From NCBI GenBank assembly GCA_018287875.1, contig JAGVVL010000032.1, forward strand, positions 62,001 to 126,000: a stretch of 64,000 nucleotides of DNA, written 5' to 3'. Positions 24,693 through 34,462 of this stretch are shown in pieces. The stretch is from Nigrospora sphaerica (Eukaryota; Ascomycota; Sordariomycetes; Amphisphaeriales; Apiosporaceae). Under the pieces are notes generated by a model. That model searched no databases and was not told the DNA's origin. It saw only the letters and a program-made list of their open reading frames with translations. How positions within the stretch are numbered: the stretch's first letter is position 1; every line of letters starts with the position of its first letter. The position numbers and the translations under genes are program-made.

Positions 24693-25339
24693 AAAAAGAT
24701 GAGATTAGGTCTCTCAATCTCATTGTGTTTAAGAATCAAATTCCGGAGATTCCTTAAAGCTTCTGATACCAAGCTATAACTGAAAGGTTACAAGTGGATG
24801 AACTAATCACTCATGTAGGGTAATAAATCAGAAGATTCTAGTAATAGAAATAGGTAATCGCGGATCTAAATCAGATAATAATCTGTAAAAGAGCAACGAG
24901 TAGACGGTTCTTCCATTAGATTAAACTAATGGTAAGGTGTACTCTAGTCGTCGGGAAAGCCGGCTCTTAGGAAAAACTAAGTAACCACCTAAGATTAAAG
25001 ATATCACAATAGCCTATCCTCATTTTATAATATTTTAGCGATTTACGTAGCGTAAAGTTTATGCTGTAACACTTTAAAGAAAGGATAAAGTATATAAACA
25101 CCTTGAAGAAGGGGACAAAGTTTATATATACCTTTAAAGAAAGGATAAAGTTGTTAACGACTTATATTATCTTTTGTTAAAAATTCTACTAAGAGATCTG
25201 ACAGATCTTATAGTTTTCACTTACCAGGTAGCTTATTTTTTAAACCTAAAAATTCTACTTTCTCTAAGTGTTTCAAACCTATTAGCGTAAGGATGTTTTC
25301 AACTTCAAACCCCCGCAAGCTTGCGGGAAAGTGATAGCC

Positions 25340-26430
25340 CCTCTTCTGGTTTAGCTATTTTCTCTGATGCTGACAAAGATAAACTAGATATCCTTAAGTC
25401 TATTAAAGGTAAATCAGGGATTTCTATGTGAACTAATAAATTGAACCTTTCTAATTTTTTTTTATTATTTATAATAAAAAAAAATAACAGGACTAGGACA
25501 GGCTAGTCCTGTGCTAGGCCGTCCCCCCTCGCCCTCTCTCGACCCTAAGAGAGAGGGTGCATCACTCTCTACAGAGAGTGACAGGGGTTATTTTTTTTTT
25601 ATTATTATAAATAATAATAAAAAAAAAAATTAGAAGCCGGGGTGGTAAAAAATATGTAGGTAGTTCTTTGGATTTAAGACGTAGGCTTTTGGAATATTAC
25701 AATGTAAATAGAATGCTAAACGAAAAAAGTATGCCTATTAACGTTGCATTATTAAAGTACGGTTATACTAATTTTAGTTTGACTATCCTTGAAATTTGTG
25801 ATAAAGATAGTCTTATGTCTAGAGAAAAATACTTTTTTGAAGTATACTCTCCTCACCCCCCTCACCCCAGCCCCTATCTCAAGGGCTGGGGGTGGGGGGG
25901 GGTGGAGTAGAATATATTAAAAACACCTGGAAGCCCTGAGAGAGGATCGGGATGAACACATTCTGAAGCTACAATAGAGAGTATGCGTATTGCTGCTTCT
26001 AAGACATTCAAATCTCCGGAATTTTTAACTAAATTATCTAAAGGTCAATCTACTGGTATCGAAGTTGAGGTAACTGATTTGGAAACAAATAATACTACTA
26101 CTTATCATGCCATTAGAGCTGCAGCCCGAGCTTTAGATATAGACAAAAGATATATTGAACATTACATTTACTTAAAACAAGATAAACCTGTTTTAGGTAG
26201 ATATACTTTTAAATTAAACTTAAACTCAGATAACAAAAGTATAAATTTAATTCCCGAAAAGGGAGGGCTTCTATGAAAGTGGAGGTTACTAACGTTGACA
26301 CTAAAGAGGTTACAATATACTCTTCTATTACTGCAGCTGCTAAAGCATTAGGTTGACGATAACCTAGTATATCTTTATACTTAAAAGAAAATAGAACTAA
26401 ACCTTTTAACCCAAAAAAATCTTCGATTTT
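25340..26430 (+). pseudogene. GIY-YIG endonuclease pseudogene split by palindromic inserts
   Basis: The coding trace reads KSGISMWTNKLN (to about 25446), then about 197 bases of repeat modules with a stop, then GKKYVGSSLDLRRRLLEYY (from 25644). The insert thus lies between the GIY and YIG halves of the nuclease motif. A second GC insert (about 25851-25910) adds a TAG after FFEVYSP, and the trace resumes at NILKTPGSPERG. Near 26262 the frame shifts by one base before a second NUMOD-like repeat (VEVTNVDTKEVTIYSSITAA), which then hits a TAA. A further module lies at 26408-26510. The protein cannot be made as it stands. Confidence 0.8.
25447..25643. repeat. Nested palindromic insert in the GIY-YIG domain
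   Basis: An AT hairpin, the TAGGACAGGCTAGTCCTGTGC hairpin, the GC composite hairpin copy 3 (25529-25588) and a second AT hairpin (25588-25635) stacked in one insert. The flanking coding sequence joins cleanly (N-G-K-K-Y-V-G) when the insert is removed. Confidence 0.8.
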
Positions 26431-26606
26431 TAAGGGCTAGGCCCAAGGACCTAGTCCTGGTTATTTTTTTTACCCTCCCTTGCGGGGAGGGGAAAAAAAA
26501 ATTAGAAAGGAGGAAAATATTTATTCAAATTAGTAGACTAGAATACAGCAGTTTACGCTTAGGACTTTACTTAAAGAACATAATCTGAGGATGAATTTGT
26601 TGAACG

Positions 26607-26814
26607 ATTATCAGGTCACATGTTATTAAATATTTTAGCAGGTTTTACTTACAATATAATGACAAGTGGGATAGTATTCTTCTTTTTAGGATTAATACCT
26701 TTGTCATTTATTATAGCTTTTTCAGGATTGGAACTTGGGATAGCTTTTATACAAGCTCAGGTTTTTGTGGTTTTGTCATCGGGTTATATAAAGGATGGTC
26801 TAGATCTTCATTAA
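26607..26814 (+). CDS. atp6: atp6 exon 3
   Basis: Encodes LSGHMLLNILAGFTYNIMTS to AQVFVVLSSGYIKDGLDLH and TAA, the two last helices, including ELGIAFIQAQVF with the conserved Glu and Gln. The orf514 frame starts 20 bases downstream. Confidence 0.9.
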
Positions 26815-26834
26815 GTTTTTTGTCTAGTTTTTCT

Positions 26835-28379
26835 ATGATTATGAATAAAAAAATTCTAAACGCTAAAAATAAATTTAAAGATTTAAGTATTATCTTTACA
26901 GACGACTTTATGCCGCCAAAACCGCATAAATTTACAGCAGCAAAACCCTTACAAAGTGGATTGAATTTTGATATTTTTAGTTTAAACAATATATTATCCT
27001 ATTATGATATAATTATTTTAATGGTTTCAAACTATTTAAAAATAGATCTTCAATGAGTAACTATTTTAGTTAATAATTTAACTTTAGTAGGTCCTATACT
27101 TTTGATAAAAGGGCCCGCTTTAGGAAAATTTCTATTAATATTGTTTCGTTTTATTCGAATAAAAATCTTGAATTATATAAATAGTGAGCTTGCGCCTTGA
27201 AATAAAATAAAATCTATGCTTATTCGTTTATTAAAACCTAAATTTACTTTATTAATAATAGATTGTAGAAATTATGGTATTTCTATAGGAATAAAAAATT
27301 TTATTGCTAATACATATAAAGATATTATCTTATTGAATAACATAAATATAAATGATTTAAATATTTTTTTATTTTGTTGGGGTACAATTTTTATGGTATC
27401 TGGTATAGATTGTTTGGTACTTTTAGGTCACATTCTTTTGAATTTTTCTACTGTTATATCTTTATGAGCTTTAACTTTCTACTTTATGAGTAATAAAGAG
27501 ATAAAAAAATTTTCACCTGAATGACAAAAATTAGGTGAACTTTTTTTACTAAGTTTATTATTTATAGGGTTATTCATTCTTTTGAAAGAAATATTTTTCT
27601 TTATTATATTAGCTAATTTAAAATGAAAAAATTTAAAAAAAAAATTGTGAGATAATATAGAAGATTATATCCTTAAAGTGTCGTCTAAACATAATTTAAG
27701 ATCTACAGCCAAAGGATCTTCAGGTTCTCATGGACCTAAAAAACCAGGGGGTCCAAATAATGACGTATTAACAGATGATCCTAATAAAAAAAAAAGAGTT
27801 TATAGAGCTCGTAGACCTGCTGCAGAGATACAATTCGATCGAGAATTGATAGGATTTTATGCAGAACGAAAAGAAGGTGAGACAACACCAGAATTTGAAG
27901 AAAGAGTAAAAAGAAAAGACTATAGAGACCATCATAAAGGAGCTGCTCTGGTTAATAAAGCGAGACGTGAACTATATAAAAATAATGAAGAATATAGAAA
28001 AAAGGTTCTTGAGGCTAATAAAAATGGTAATAAAGATAAGGTAAAAGAACAAATAAGAAAAACTGCATGGAACAAAAAGAATATTGAACGACAAAATACA
28101 TTATATGTGAATTATAGTGATGTAGTTTTACCTGACAAAAGTGATCCTCAATATTATACACAGCTAGCTTCATTACTGAAAAAAAACGAAGGTAAAAGAT
28201 TATCAGCTATAGTGTCTTTTGGAAAAAAAGTTAAAGAAAGGGATTCATCTGTTGTGGAGAAAGCTTTGATTGAATTAAGAAAAGAAGATCCTAGTATATT
28301 TAATTTAAAAAGACCTAATACAACTGTGATTGATAAGGCTTTTCTTTCGAAGATTGCCCAAAAAGGTGAAAAAAATTAA
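26835..28379 (+). CDS. orf514, polytopic membrane protein with charged C-terminal domain (unknown)
   Basis: An unrecognised 514-aa frame, 20 bases after atp6. I use the ATG at 26835; the frame is open further upstream into the 3' end of atp6 (in its -1 frame). Residues 60-275 contain about five hydrophobic segments (FLFCWGTIFMVSG; LGELFLLSLLFIGLFILLK). From about residue 282 comes a Ser/Gly/Pro/Lys linker (SKHNLRSTAKGSSGSHG), then a long basic, Glu-rich helical domain. A segment VEKALIELRKEDPSIFN recalls motifs in the ORFs at 15066 and 44225. TGA is used for most Trp, with TGG in FCWGT and TAWNK. Expression together with atp6 is likely (inference). Confidence 0.6.
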
Positions 28380-28380
28380 G

Positions 28381-28560
28381 ATGATGGCTCCCCCTGCTGG
28401 TTCTGCTTCTGCTTTTTATGCAACACAAAAGAATTAGCAGAAGAAGCTCGCGTTGCTTCTAAAAAAGAAAGAAAAAATATAAAAAGAAATAATAATAAAA
28501 AAAAAAATAATGGGGGCCATAAAAAAATCAAAGATTTTTTTTTGGCCGTGTTCCATTATT
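28381..28560 (+). pseudogene. Small charged ORF remnant behind orf514
   Basis: An ATG two bases after the orf514 stop opens MMAPPAGSASAFYA, which needs a shift to the -1 frame near a T-run at 28415 to continue as TKELAEEARVASKKERKN and a Lys/Asn run before palindromic modules. The Ala/Ser/Gly-then-charged composition resembles the other unknown ORFs. It may be a decayed relative or chance. Confidence 0.3.
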
Positions 28561-29574
28561 AAAAAAAAAATTAGTCAAAGACGACTAATGCATTAGACCC
28601 GGCGCTTATCCCCCAGCACCCCAGGGGTGAGGAGGGGGGGGGGGCGCTTCTTATTTTTTGAATTATTATAATAATTCAAAAAATTAGGAGCTGCAGGACT
28701 TAAGTCCTGCTTCTGATAGGTCAAAAATTCTACAATGTTTTGGTGATAAGATTAAACTAAATTTAGTTTCCGATTATTCTTCCTCTTGTTATCTCTTGGA
28801 GATAAGGAAGAAAGGATATGAGGGTAATCGGAGAAGAAAGAATTTAAGTAAAGTTATTGTTAACAATATGTCCGTATAAATATTTACTTCAAGTTAAAAG
28901 TTTAGGTCTTAAATAGAAAATAAAATAAATTAATTGATAGCTTTATCGATGTCTTTTTATTTTTATGTAATAGTTCTTATCCTCAACCTCTGACCCCTTC
29001 TTCCCCTCCCTTATTCCATATCCCATTGGTTTAGGAATAGGGATTAGCGGGGCTCTGGGGATCAGGAGGGGAAAGGATATGATTACCCCGGCTTCTAATT
29101 TTTTTGATTTCTAATTTTTTTTTTATTATTTATAATAAAAAAAAAAAATAACAGGACTAGTACAGGACTAGTCCTGTGCTAGGCCTTAAAAATCAAAGAT
29201 TTTTTTTTTTGGTTAGAATAATTAGAAGCCGGGGGTCAGGATAAAAATAAATATGGCCCTATCGGCCCCTTCTAATTTTTTTTATGCTAGGGGGCGTAAG
29301 CTCCCCTGCCATAAAAAAAATAACCAAGAACCAGGGTCCTGGCCCTGGGTCGAGGGGTGAATATATAATTTAAACGCGAGCCATACAAAGCCTACATAAT
29401 ACCCTAATTTAGAGAGATATATTTCGCAAGATATAGCTTGAATTTATCCGAAACAAAAAAAAATTTTTTTTTCTTTTTTTAAAAAAATAAAAAGTAAGTA
29501 GTGATGGATAAAAAAAAATTTTTATATAATGAACAAAAATATAAAAAATAACCATCCATACTAAATGTATGTAT
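28561..29574. repeat. Spacer orf514-rns
   Basis: Many nested hairpins: GTTCCATTATT/GACTAATGCATTAG modules near 28549-28600, an AT hairpin at 28655-28684, T-run/A-run hairpins at 29107-29150 and 29275-29313, and TAGTACAGGACTAGTCCTGTGC near 29157. The last 150 bases, AT-rich, lead into rns. No gene seen. Confidence 0.6.
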
Positions 29575-31090
29575 ATAACGGGTGAGTTTGGTGATGGCTC
29601 TGATTGAACGCTGTCGAAGTGCTTGACACATGCTAATCGAACGTTTAATTTGATTAGGCTTAAGCCTAATTCTATTAAAAGTGGTGTACAGGTGAGTATA
29701 GACACCGGCCGGCCTTAAAGAGGGGGATAAATCCCCTATAAAGATAAAAAGGGTGTAATTGCCGCTTTAAGAGGATGTAGGGAGTGTCGTCGAGATAGGC
29801 TGTGGTTAAGGTAACTACTTAACTAGCTTAATATTCTCGTAGTCGAAGCTGAAAGGTTGATCGATCACATGGGGAACGAAAAAACCCCCAGGCAAGCGAG
29901 TACAGCAGTGGGGGATCTTGGTCAATTGCCGAAAGGCTGAACTGGCAACTTTGGGGAACGGAGAAAGACTGATTACTTATCGTAGTAAGTTCTTATTTAC
30001 TCAAAATCGGCTTGTCGAATAAAGTTCTAACTGCATATTGATAATGACGATATGTATATGGAGCCTTGACTAATTACGTGCCAGCAGTCGCGGTAATACG
30101 TAAGAGGCTAGTGTTATTCATAATAAATAGGTTTAAAGGGTACGTAGACGGTAGTAAATGTCCTTGTAAGGACGTTTTGCAACTAGAGTTTTATGTGAGG
30201 AGTGTCGTACTTGTGGTGTAGAGATAAAATTTTTTGATACTATAGGGACTGGTAAAGGCGAAGGCAACCTTTTATGTAAAAACTGACGTTCAGGGACGAA
30301 GGCACAGAGAACTAACAGGATTAGATACCCCAGTAGTCTTTGCAGACAATGATGAATGCCATAGATTGAGTTATTACTTAGTTTATAAATGAAAATGTAA
30401 GCATTTCACCTCAAGAGTAATGTGGCAACGCAGGAACTGAAATCACTAGACCGTTTCTGACCCCAGCAGTGAAGTATGTTATTTAATTCGGTAGCCCACG
30501 AAAAACCTTACCACAATTTGAATGTTATAAATGTTATGTATTGTAAGTTACAAGCATTATAATACAAGCGTTGCACGGCTGTTTTCAGTTAATGCTATGA
30601 AACTGCGGTTCCGACCGTGTAATTAACGAATACCCCGGCTTTATTTACAAATTAATAAAATAGAGCATTTTCTGCCCCATAACAATGGTATGAGCAAAAG
30701 GGAATAAGACAAGTCATCATGGCCTTAATATTGTGGGCTATAGACGTGCCACATATTCTTACACAAAGAGAAGCAAAAATGCGAATTTAAGCTAATCTCA
30801 AAAAATAAGATAGACTTCGGAAATGGATTGTAGCCTGAAACTCGGCTGCATGAATAAGAAATTGCTAGTAATCGTGAATCACCATGTCACGGTGAATATA
30901 ACTTCGGATTGGTACTAACCACTCGTCGCATGCTGAAAGGAATCGGTACAATAAGTTTGCTCTCTTGTTCTAATTAACTAAACGATAGGGTTTAGACATT
31001 TTAATGGGTTTCTTCCTATGTATGGTTCTGATTAGTGTTAAGTCGAAATACGGTTCGTGTAGTGGAAGTTGCACGGGAATCATAATTTTT
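29575..31090 (+). rRNA. rns: Small subunit ribosomal RNA
   Basis: The 5' domain starts with a GTGATGGCTCTGATTGAACG block, the 530 loop GTGCCAGCAGTCGCGGTAAT is at about 30079, GGATTAGATACCCCAGTAGTC at about 30319, and the decoding-site region with GCACGGGAATC near the 3' end (about 31070). Uninterrupted, about 1.5 kb. The ends are approximate (some 20 bases). Confidence 0.88.
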
Positions 31091-31103
31091 AACAAAAAAA
31101 AAA

Positions 31104-31186
31104 GGAAAGTTCCTTTATTGGTAAGAAGGGCTGAGCTGTAAACTCAGTAGCTAGCTGCTTTTAAGAGTTCGAATCTCTTGTTTCCT
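31104..31186 (+). tRNA. trnY: tRNA-Tyr (GTA)
   Basis: The anticodon arm CTGAG-CTGTAAA-CTCAG gives GTA. The long variable arm of a class II tRNA (TAGCTAGCTGCTTTTA) is normal for fungal mitochondrial tRNA-Tyr. The T arm AAGAG-TTCGAAT-CTCTT is perfect. Confidence 0.85.
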
Positions 31187-31192
31187 ATATAA

Positions 31193-31263
31193 GTCCCTAT
31201 AGCTCAAGGGTAGAGCCTGGTACTGTTAATATCAAGATAGATGTTCGATTCATCTTGGGGACG
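31193..31263 (+). tRNA. trnN: tRNA-Asn (GTT)
   Basis: The acceptor GTCCCTA pairs with TGGGGAC (one wobble), and the anticodon arm TGGTA-CTGTTAA-TATCA gives GTT. Six bases after trnY. Confidence 0.85.
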
Positions 31264-31280
31264 TTATATTCTTTTTCCTG

Positions 31281-31490
31281 CTCCGGCTCCGCAGCCCAGT
31301 ACGTCCTTAGACGGACGAAGGGCTAATTTTTTGAATTATTATAAAAAAATAAGCCTCCAGGGGTATGCGCTTGCTCCCCCGTTATTTTTTTTTATTATTA
31401 TAAATAATAAAAAAAAAATGGGGTCTAATGCATTAGTCGTTTTTGACTAATTTTTTCCCCAGGGAAAAAATAATGGAACACGGAGCAAGC
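31281..31490. repeat. Composite palindromic block between trnN and trnK
   Basis: The CCGCAGCCCAGTACG module (31281-31325) is followed by a larger nested palindrome from GCTTGCTCC (about 31370) to GGAGCAAGC (31482-31490), with an AT hairpin and the GCATTAG/GACTAATTTT module inside. The same composite occurs at 54911-55066 and, in part, at 52795-52916. Confidence 0.75.
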
Positions 31491-31550
31491 ACCCTTTGGG
31501 GTTAAAAAAAAATATTCTACTGCGCATTGGTCCGTCCTTGGACTAAGAAG

Positions 31551-31620
31551 GGATATTAGCATAACGGTAATGCATGTGACTTTTAATCATCAATATATAA
31601 GTTCGAATCTTGTATATCCT
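31551..31620 (+). tRNA. trnK: tRNA-Lys (TTT)
   Basis: The acceptor GGATAT pairs with ATATCC, the D arm is AGCATAACGGTAATGC, and the anticodon arm TGTGA-CTTTTAA-TCATC gives TTT. Confidence 0.82.
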
Positions 31621-31629
31621 ATAAAGAAA

Positions 31630-31722
31630 AGAGGCGGTTTGGGTGAAGAGGTTTTTACGTGAAAGGTAGGTAAGCTGGACATAAATTACCTCAGTAGGTT
31701 CGCTCCTACTCCCTCTCTTATC
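31630..31722 (+). other. Structured segment between trnK and trnG, unresolved
   Basis: AAGAGGC at the start can pair with TCTCT at the end, AGTAGG-TTCGCT-CCTACT forms a perfect hairpin, and GGTAA...TTACC another. It has the size of a class II tRNA, but no canonical anticodon loop or T loop (a C replaces the invariant A) can be placed. It could be a strongly degenerate tRNA or another small RNA. Confidence 0.3.
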
Positions 31723-31770
31723 TTTTCCCGGTCCCCTAAGGCATTAAAGCTTGCGGGGACCGATAAAAAA

Positions 31771-31841
31771 GCGGCCATAAGTTAATGGTAGACTAATCGA
31801 CTTCCAATCGAAGTGTGTCGATTCGAATTCGACTGGCCGTA
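31771..31841 (+). tRNA. trnG: tRNA-Gly (TCC), tandem copy 1
   Basis: The acceptor GCGGCCA pairs with TGGCCGT, and the anticodon arm ATCGA-CTTCCAA-TCGAA gives TCC. It lies in a 126-bp unit repeated in tandem; the unit starts at about 31725 with a GC hairpin (CCCGGTCCCC...GGGGACCG). Confidence 0.87.
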
Positions 31842-31896
31842 TAGAATTATTTCCCGGTCCCCTAAGGCATTAAAGCTTGCGGGGACCGATAAAAAA

Positions 31897-31967
31897 GCGG
31901 CCATAAGTTAATGGTAGACTAATCGACTTCCAATCGAAGTGTGTCGATTCGAATTCGACTGGCCGTA
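31897..31967 (+). tRNA. trnG: tRNA-Gly (TCC), tandem copy 2
   Basis: The sequence is identical to the copy 126 bases upstream, including the hairpin leader. Both copies fold normally, so both may be functional. Confidence 0.85.
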
Positions 31968-31978
31968 TAGAATTAAAA

Positions 31979-32051
31979 GGATTAGTAGCTTAATTGGTCA
32001 AGTGTTTCCTTGTCGAGGAAGAGTATATCGGTTCGAGGCCGGTCTAGTCCG
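31979..32051 (+). tRNA. trnD: tRNA-Asp (GTC), intact copy
   Basis: The acceptor GGATTAG pairs with CTAGTCC, the anticodon arm TTTCC-TTGTCGA-GGAAG gives GTC, and the T arm ATCGG-TTCGAGG-CCGGT is intact. Duplicated with trnS(GCT) at 33850. Confidence 0.87.
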
Positions 32052-32064
32052 TGAGTATATAGAA

Positions 32065-32145
32065 GGAAAAGTTTCCATAGGTAGGGTAAGATATTTGCTA
32101 AATATTGTGTTGTTTCATGTGGGTGTTCGAATCACCTCTTTTCCG
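32065..32145 (+). tRNA. trnS: tRNA-Ser (GCT), copy 1
   Basis: The acceptor GGAAAAG pairs with CTTTTCC, the anticodon loop TTGCTAA gives GCT, and there is a long variable arm (GTGTTGTTTCATGTG). It reads AGY codons. Confidence 0.87.
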
Positions 32146-32370
32146 CTCCAATTTAGGCCAATATACTTTCTGCTCATCCCGTATCCCTTATCCCAACCCC
32201 CTCTCTCTAATAAAAGAGAGAGAGGGGGTGGGGTCAGGGGGGAGGCTAGGCTAGCCCCAGGAGCCCTCTCTCTCGATGGGGGAAGAGGGAAAAAAGTACG
32301 GAGAGAGGGGCTGGGGGGTGTAACCGAATAAAAAGGCCGAAATAGTGGTATTAGGGGTAAGAGTTCTGAA

Positions 32371-32439
32371 AGAGTATAGTTTAAGGGTAAAATAGGGAGC
32401 TTCAACCTCCAAATTCTCAGTTCAAATCTGAGTACTCTT
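32371..32439 (+). tRNA. trnW: tRNA-Trp (TCA)
   Basis: The acceptor AGAGTA pairs with TACTCT, and the anticodon arm GGGAG-CTTCAAC-CTCCA gives TCA, able to read both UGA and UGG, in line with TGA as Trp in the genes here. A 3'-half fragment is at about 34365-34420. Confidence 0.83.
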
Positions 32440-32554
32440 GTAGAATTTTCTCCCAAATCCCTTAGGGATAAGCAAGCGTCCCATCCCTTTTGGATTCTAT
32501 TCTTAGAGGGGGTAGGGAGCTTGTGCCCTCGGAGATTAAAGGGTGTAATCTTTA

Positions 32555-32627
32555 CGGATTAGGGCCGGGTTGGTAAGGCGTCCCATTTGGGTTGGGAAGT
32601 AGTTATGTTCGAATCATAATAATCCGA
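32555..32627 (+). tRNA. trnP: tRNA-Pro (TGG)
   Basis: The acceptor CGGATTA pairs with TAATCCG, and the anticodon arm TCCCA-TTTGGGT-TGGGA gives TGG. A decayed copy is at 46768. Confidence 0.87.
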
Positions 32628-33269
32628 AATAATTTGTTGTTATAATATACCTGGTTTTAGGGATTAAGTTCATATTTTTAGTCCTTTTTTTTCGGCCTTT
32701 ATCTTCCCCAGGAGAAACCTTCTACCTGTGTGGGAGGCACGCCCCGCCTTTTTTCTTCCTTCCCTTATCTTTCATAGCCCTCTAAGGTAAGCGGATAAAG
32801 AGCTGCTGCTCATCTTCTGGTCCGGTTGTTTGCGCTTTGCCCAGCCCGTAGCGCTAATTTTTTTAACCTTTCTAATCCCGTCCCCCAAGGGTGCGGTAGC
32901 ATGCAAGCTTGCGGCTCTTCTAATTTTTTTTTTTTCCCTTTCGCAATCCCCTGACATTTGGTTACGGGGGGGATAACCGACTAGTAACGACTAGTCTAAG
33001 AAAAATCGAAGATTTTTCTAAGGCTAGGGCTGACCTCTGCGCTTCTTATTTTTTGAATTATTAGAAAAAAATTAGACCCCAGCCTTCTAATAAAAGAGAG
33101 AGAGGGGCTGGGGGAAGAGGGAAAAAAAGTATCGGGGGGGCGCTTCTAATGCATTAGTAGGGTAAAAAAAAAATAAAAAAAAATAACCAAGACCATAGGT
33201 CTTGGACCTCCTTCCACCGGGGTGGAAGGAGGGGAGGGGATAGGGGGGGGGGTTGAAAATTTAAATTAA
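32628..33269. repeat. Spacer trnP-trnS(TGA)
   Basis: C/T-rich and GC-rich hairpins (about 32940-33020 with AAAAATCGAAGATTTTT, 33060-33110, 33180-33240) and T-run/A-run elements. No gene seen. Confidence 0.55.
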
Positions 33270-33356
33270 AGAGAATTGATCGAGTGGTTTAAGATGGTAA
33301 GCTTGAGTCTTATTTGGTCAGAAATGATCACATCCGTTCGAATCGGATATTCTCTG
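33270..33356 (+). tRNA. trnS: tRNA-Ser (TGA)
   Basis: The acceptor AGAGAAT pairs with ATTCTCT, the anticodon arm TAAG-CTTGAGT-CTTA gives TGA, there is a long variable arm, and the T arm ATCCG-TTCGAAT-CGGAT is perfect. It reads UCN. Confidence 0.85.
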
Positions 33357-33849
33357 GAAACACTAGAAAATTAGGTCCCTTTTCCTTTTAATCCTTCTTT
33401 CCTTACCCGGAAGGGTTGGGGAAGAAGGATAAATTACATTTAAGAGCCGAGCTTGCTAATTTTTTTTTATTATTATAAATAATAATAAAAAAAAATAATA
33501 GAGCAAGCTTGCGCTTTAACTATACCATTATATAAATAGTCATGAAGAGCTTCTAGCTAGCGCCCCACCCCCGGCTTCTAATTTTTTTTATTATTATTTA
33601 TAATAATAAAAAAAAAATAACCCCACAAGCTTGCGGCACCCCCCGCATATGCGGGGGTGAGGAGGGGAGAAAGGGAGGGGCGCATGCATCCCGGCCCTGT
33701 CCCCCGGGCCGCTTGCGCTTTGAGGATGCTTTCAGGAAAGGGGAGCATCCACACCCCTTTTAGCCTTCTTATCAAAATCGTAGATTTTGATATTCTATTA
33801 TATTGAATTAGACTATACTTACTTAGTGTTTAAATTAGAAGTTGGATAA
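33357..33849. repeat. Spacer with AT hairpins before the trnD-trnS duplicate
   Basis: AT hairpins at 33459-33501 (inside GAGCTTGC/GCAAGCTTGC flanks) and 33580-33621, a GC hairpin CCCCGCATATGCGGGG (33642-33657) and the palindrome AAAATCGTAGATTTT (33774-33788). No gene. Confidence 0.6.
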
Positions 33850-33922
33850 GGATTAGTAGCTTAATTGGTCAAGTGTTTCCTTGTCGAGGAAGAGTATATC
33901 GGTTCGAGGCCAGTCTAGTTCG
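33850..33922 (+). pseudogene. trnD: Second copy of tRNA-Asp, decaying
   Basis: Like 31979-32051, but with CCAGT in place of CCGGT (a C-A mismatch in the T stem) and CTAGTTC in the acceptor (an extra wobble). The anticodon arm is unchanged. It is probably a redundant copy under relaxed constraint; it may still be charged. Confidence 0.65.
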
Positions 33923-33935
33923 TGAGTATATAGAA

Positions 33936-34016
33936 GGAAAAGTTTCCATAGGTAGGGTAAGATATTTGCTAAATATTGTGTTGTTTCATGTGGGTGTTCG
34001 AATCACCTCTTTTCCG
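33936..34016 (+). tRNA. trnS: tRNA-Ser (GCT), copy 2
   Basis: Identical to 32065-32145. The duplicate segment covers about 33848-34097 and carries the downstream flank up to the CTCTCTCTAATAAAAGAGAG hairpin. Confidence 0.8.
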
Positions 34017-34462
34017 CTCCAATTTAGGCCAATATACTTTCTGCTCATCCCGTATCCCTTATCCCAACCCCCTCTCTCTAATAAAAGAGAGAGAGGGGCT
34101 GGGGGGAAGGTGTAAGCTCTAAGAAAAATAACTGTAAGGGTCGTAAGTTAGAATAATTATTATATACTTTTATAAGAGTATATAGATGGATAAGTTAATT
34201 ACGGGGGGCATAGCCGGCTCCCAAACGATGTATCTTGGTACTTTATATCTTTAATCTCTTCTTACCTTTTTACCAAGTTTTCATATAACCTTAGGGGTTA
34301 TAAGGAAACCAGGGTAGGGATGATAGATTACGTAATGTGAAAGTAACAAAGTAAATAATATTGGAACATTTAGGAGTTTCCACCTCCAAATTCTCAGTTC
34401 AAGTCTGAGTATTTTAGCTTAATTTACCTTTACGAAGGTTAAAATTTAAAATATTTATAAAT
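34017..34462. other. Spacer before nad6 with a tRNA-Trp fragment
   Basis: The first 80 bases are the flank of the trnD-trnS duplication. At about 34365-34420 the sequence CACCTCCAAATTCTCAGTTC plus its T arm matches the 3' half of trnW, with a changed anticodon loop (TTTCCAC) and a broken acceptor; it is a pseudogene piece. The last 40 bases form the AT-rich nad6 leader. Confidence 0.6.

Larger units (their letters stand above)
24693..26606 (+). mobile_element. Group I intron atp6-i2 with broken GIY-YIG ORF
   Basis: Inserted in the Ile codon of RLAANILSGHMLLN. The 5' part has the same core type as cox1-i1: AAATTCCGGAGATTCC near 24739, ATCGCGGATCTAAATC near 24858, GAGCAACGAGTAGACGG near 24891 and AAGGTGTACTCTAG near 24934. 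Imperfect 30-bp tandem units (CTTTAAAGAAAGGATAAAG) follow at 25071-25155. The endonuclease region is interrupted by at least three dispersed palindromic inserts. Confidence 0.75.

Noticed and set aside
31630..31722. Mitochondrial RNase P RNA
   Set aside because: The conserved P4 blocks of rnpB were not found.
31939..32331. Plus-strand frame of 130 codons
   Set aside because: Runs across trnG copy 2, trnD and trnS, which fold perfectly; chance frame.
32115..32456. Minus-strand open frame of 113 codons
   Set aside because: Lies opposite trnS(GCT), trnW and a GC hairpin; no minus-strand gene is otherwise present.
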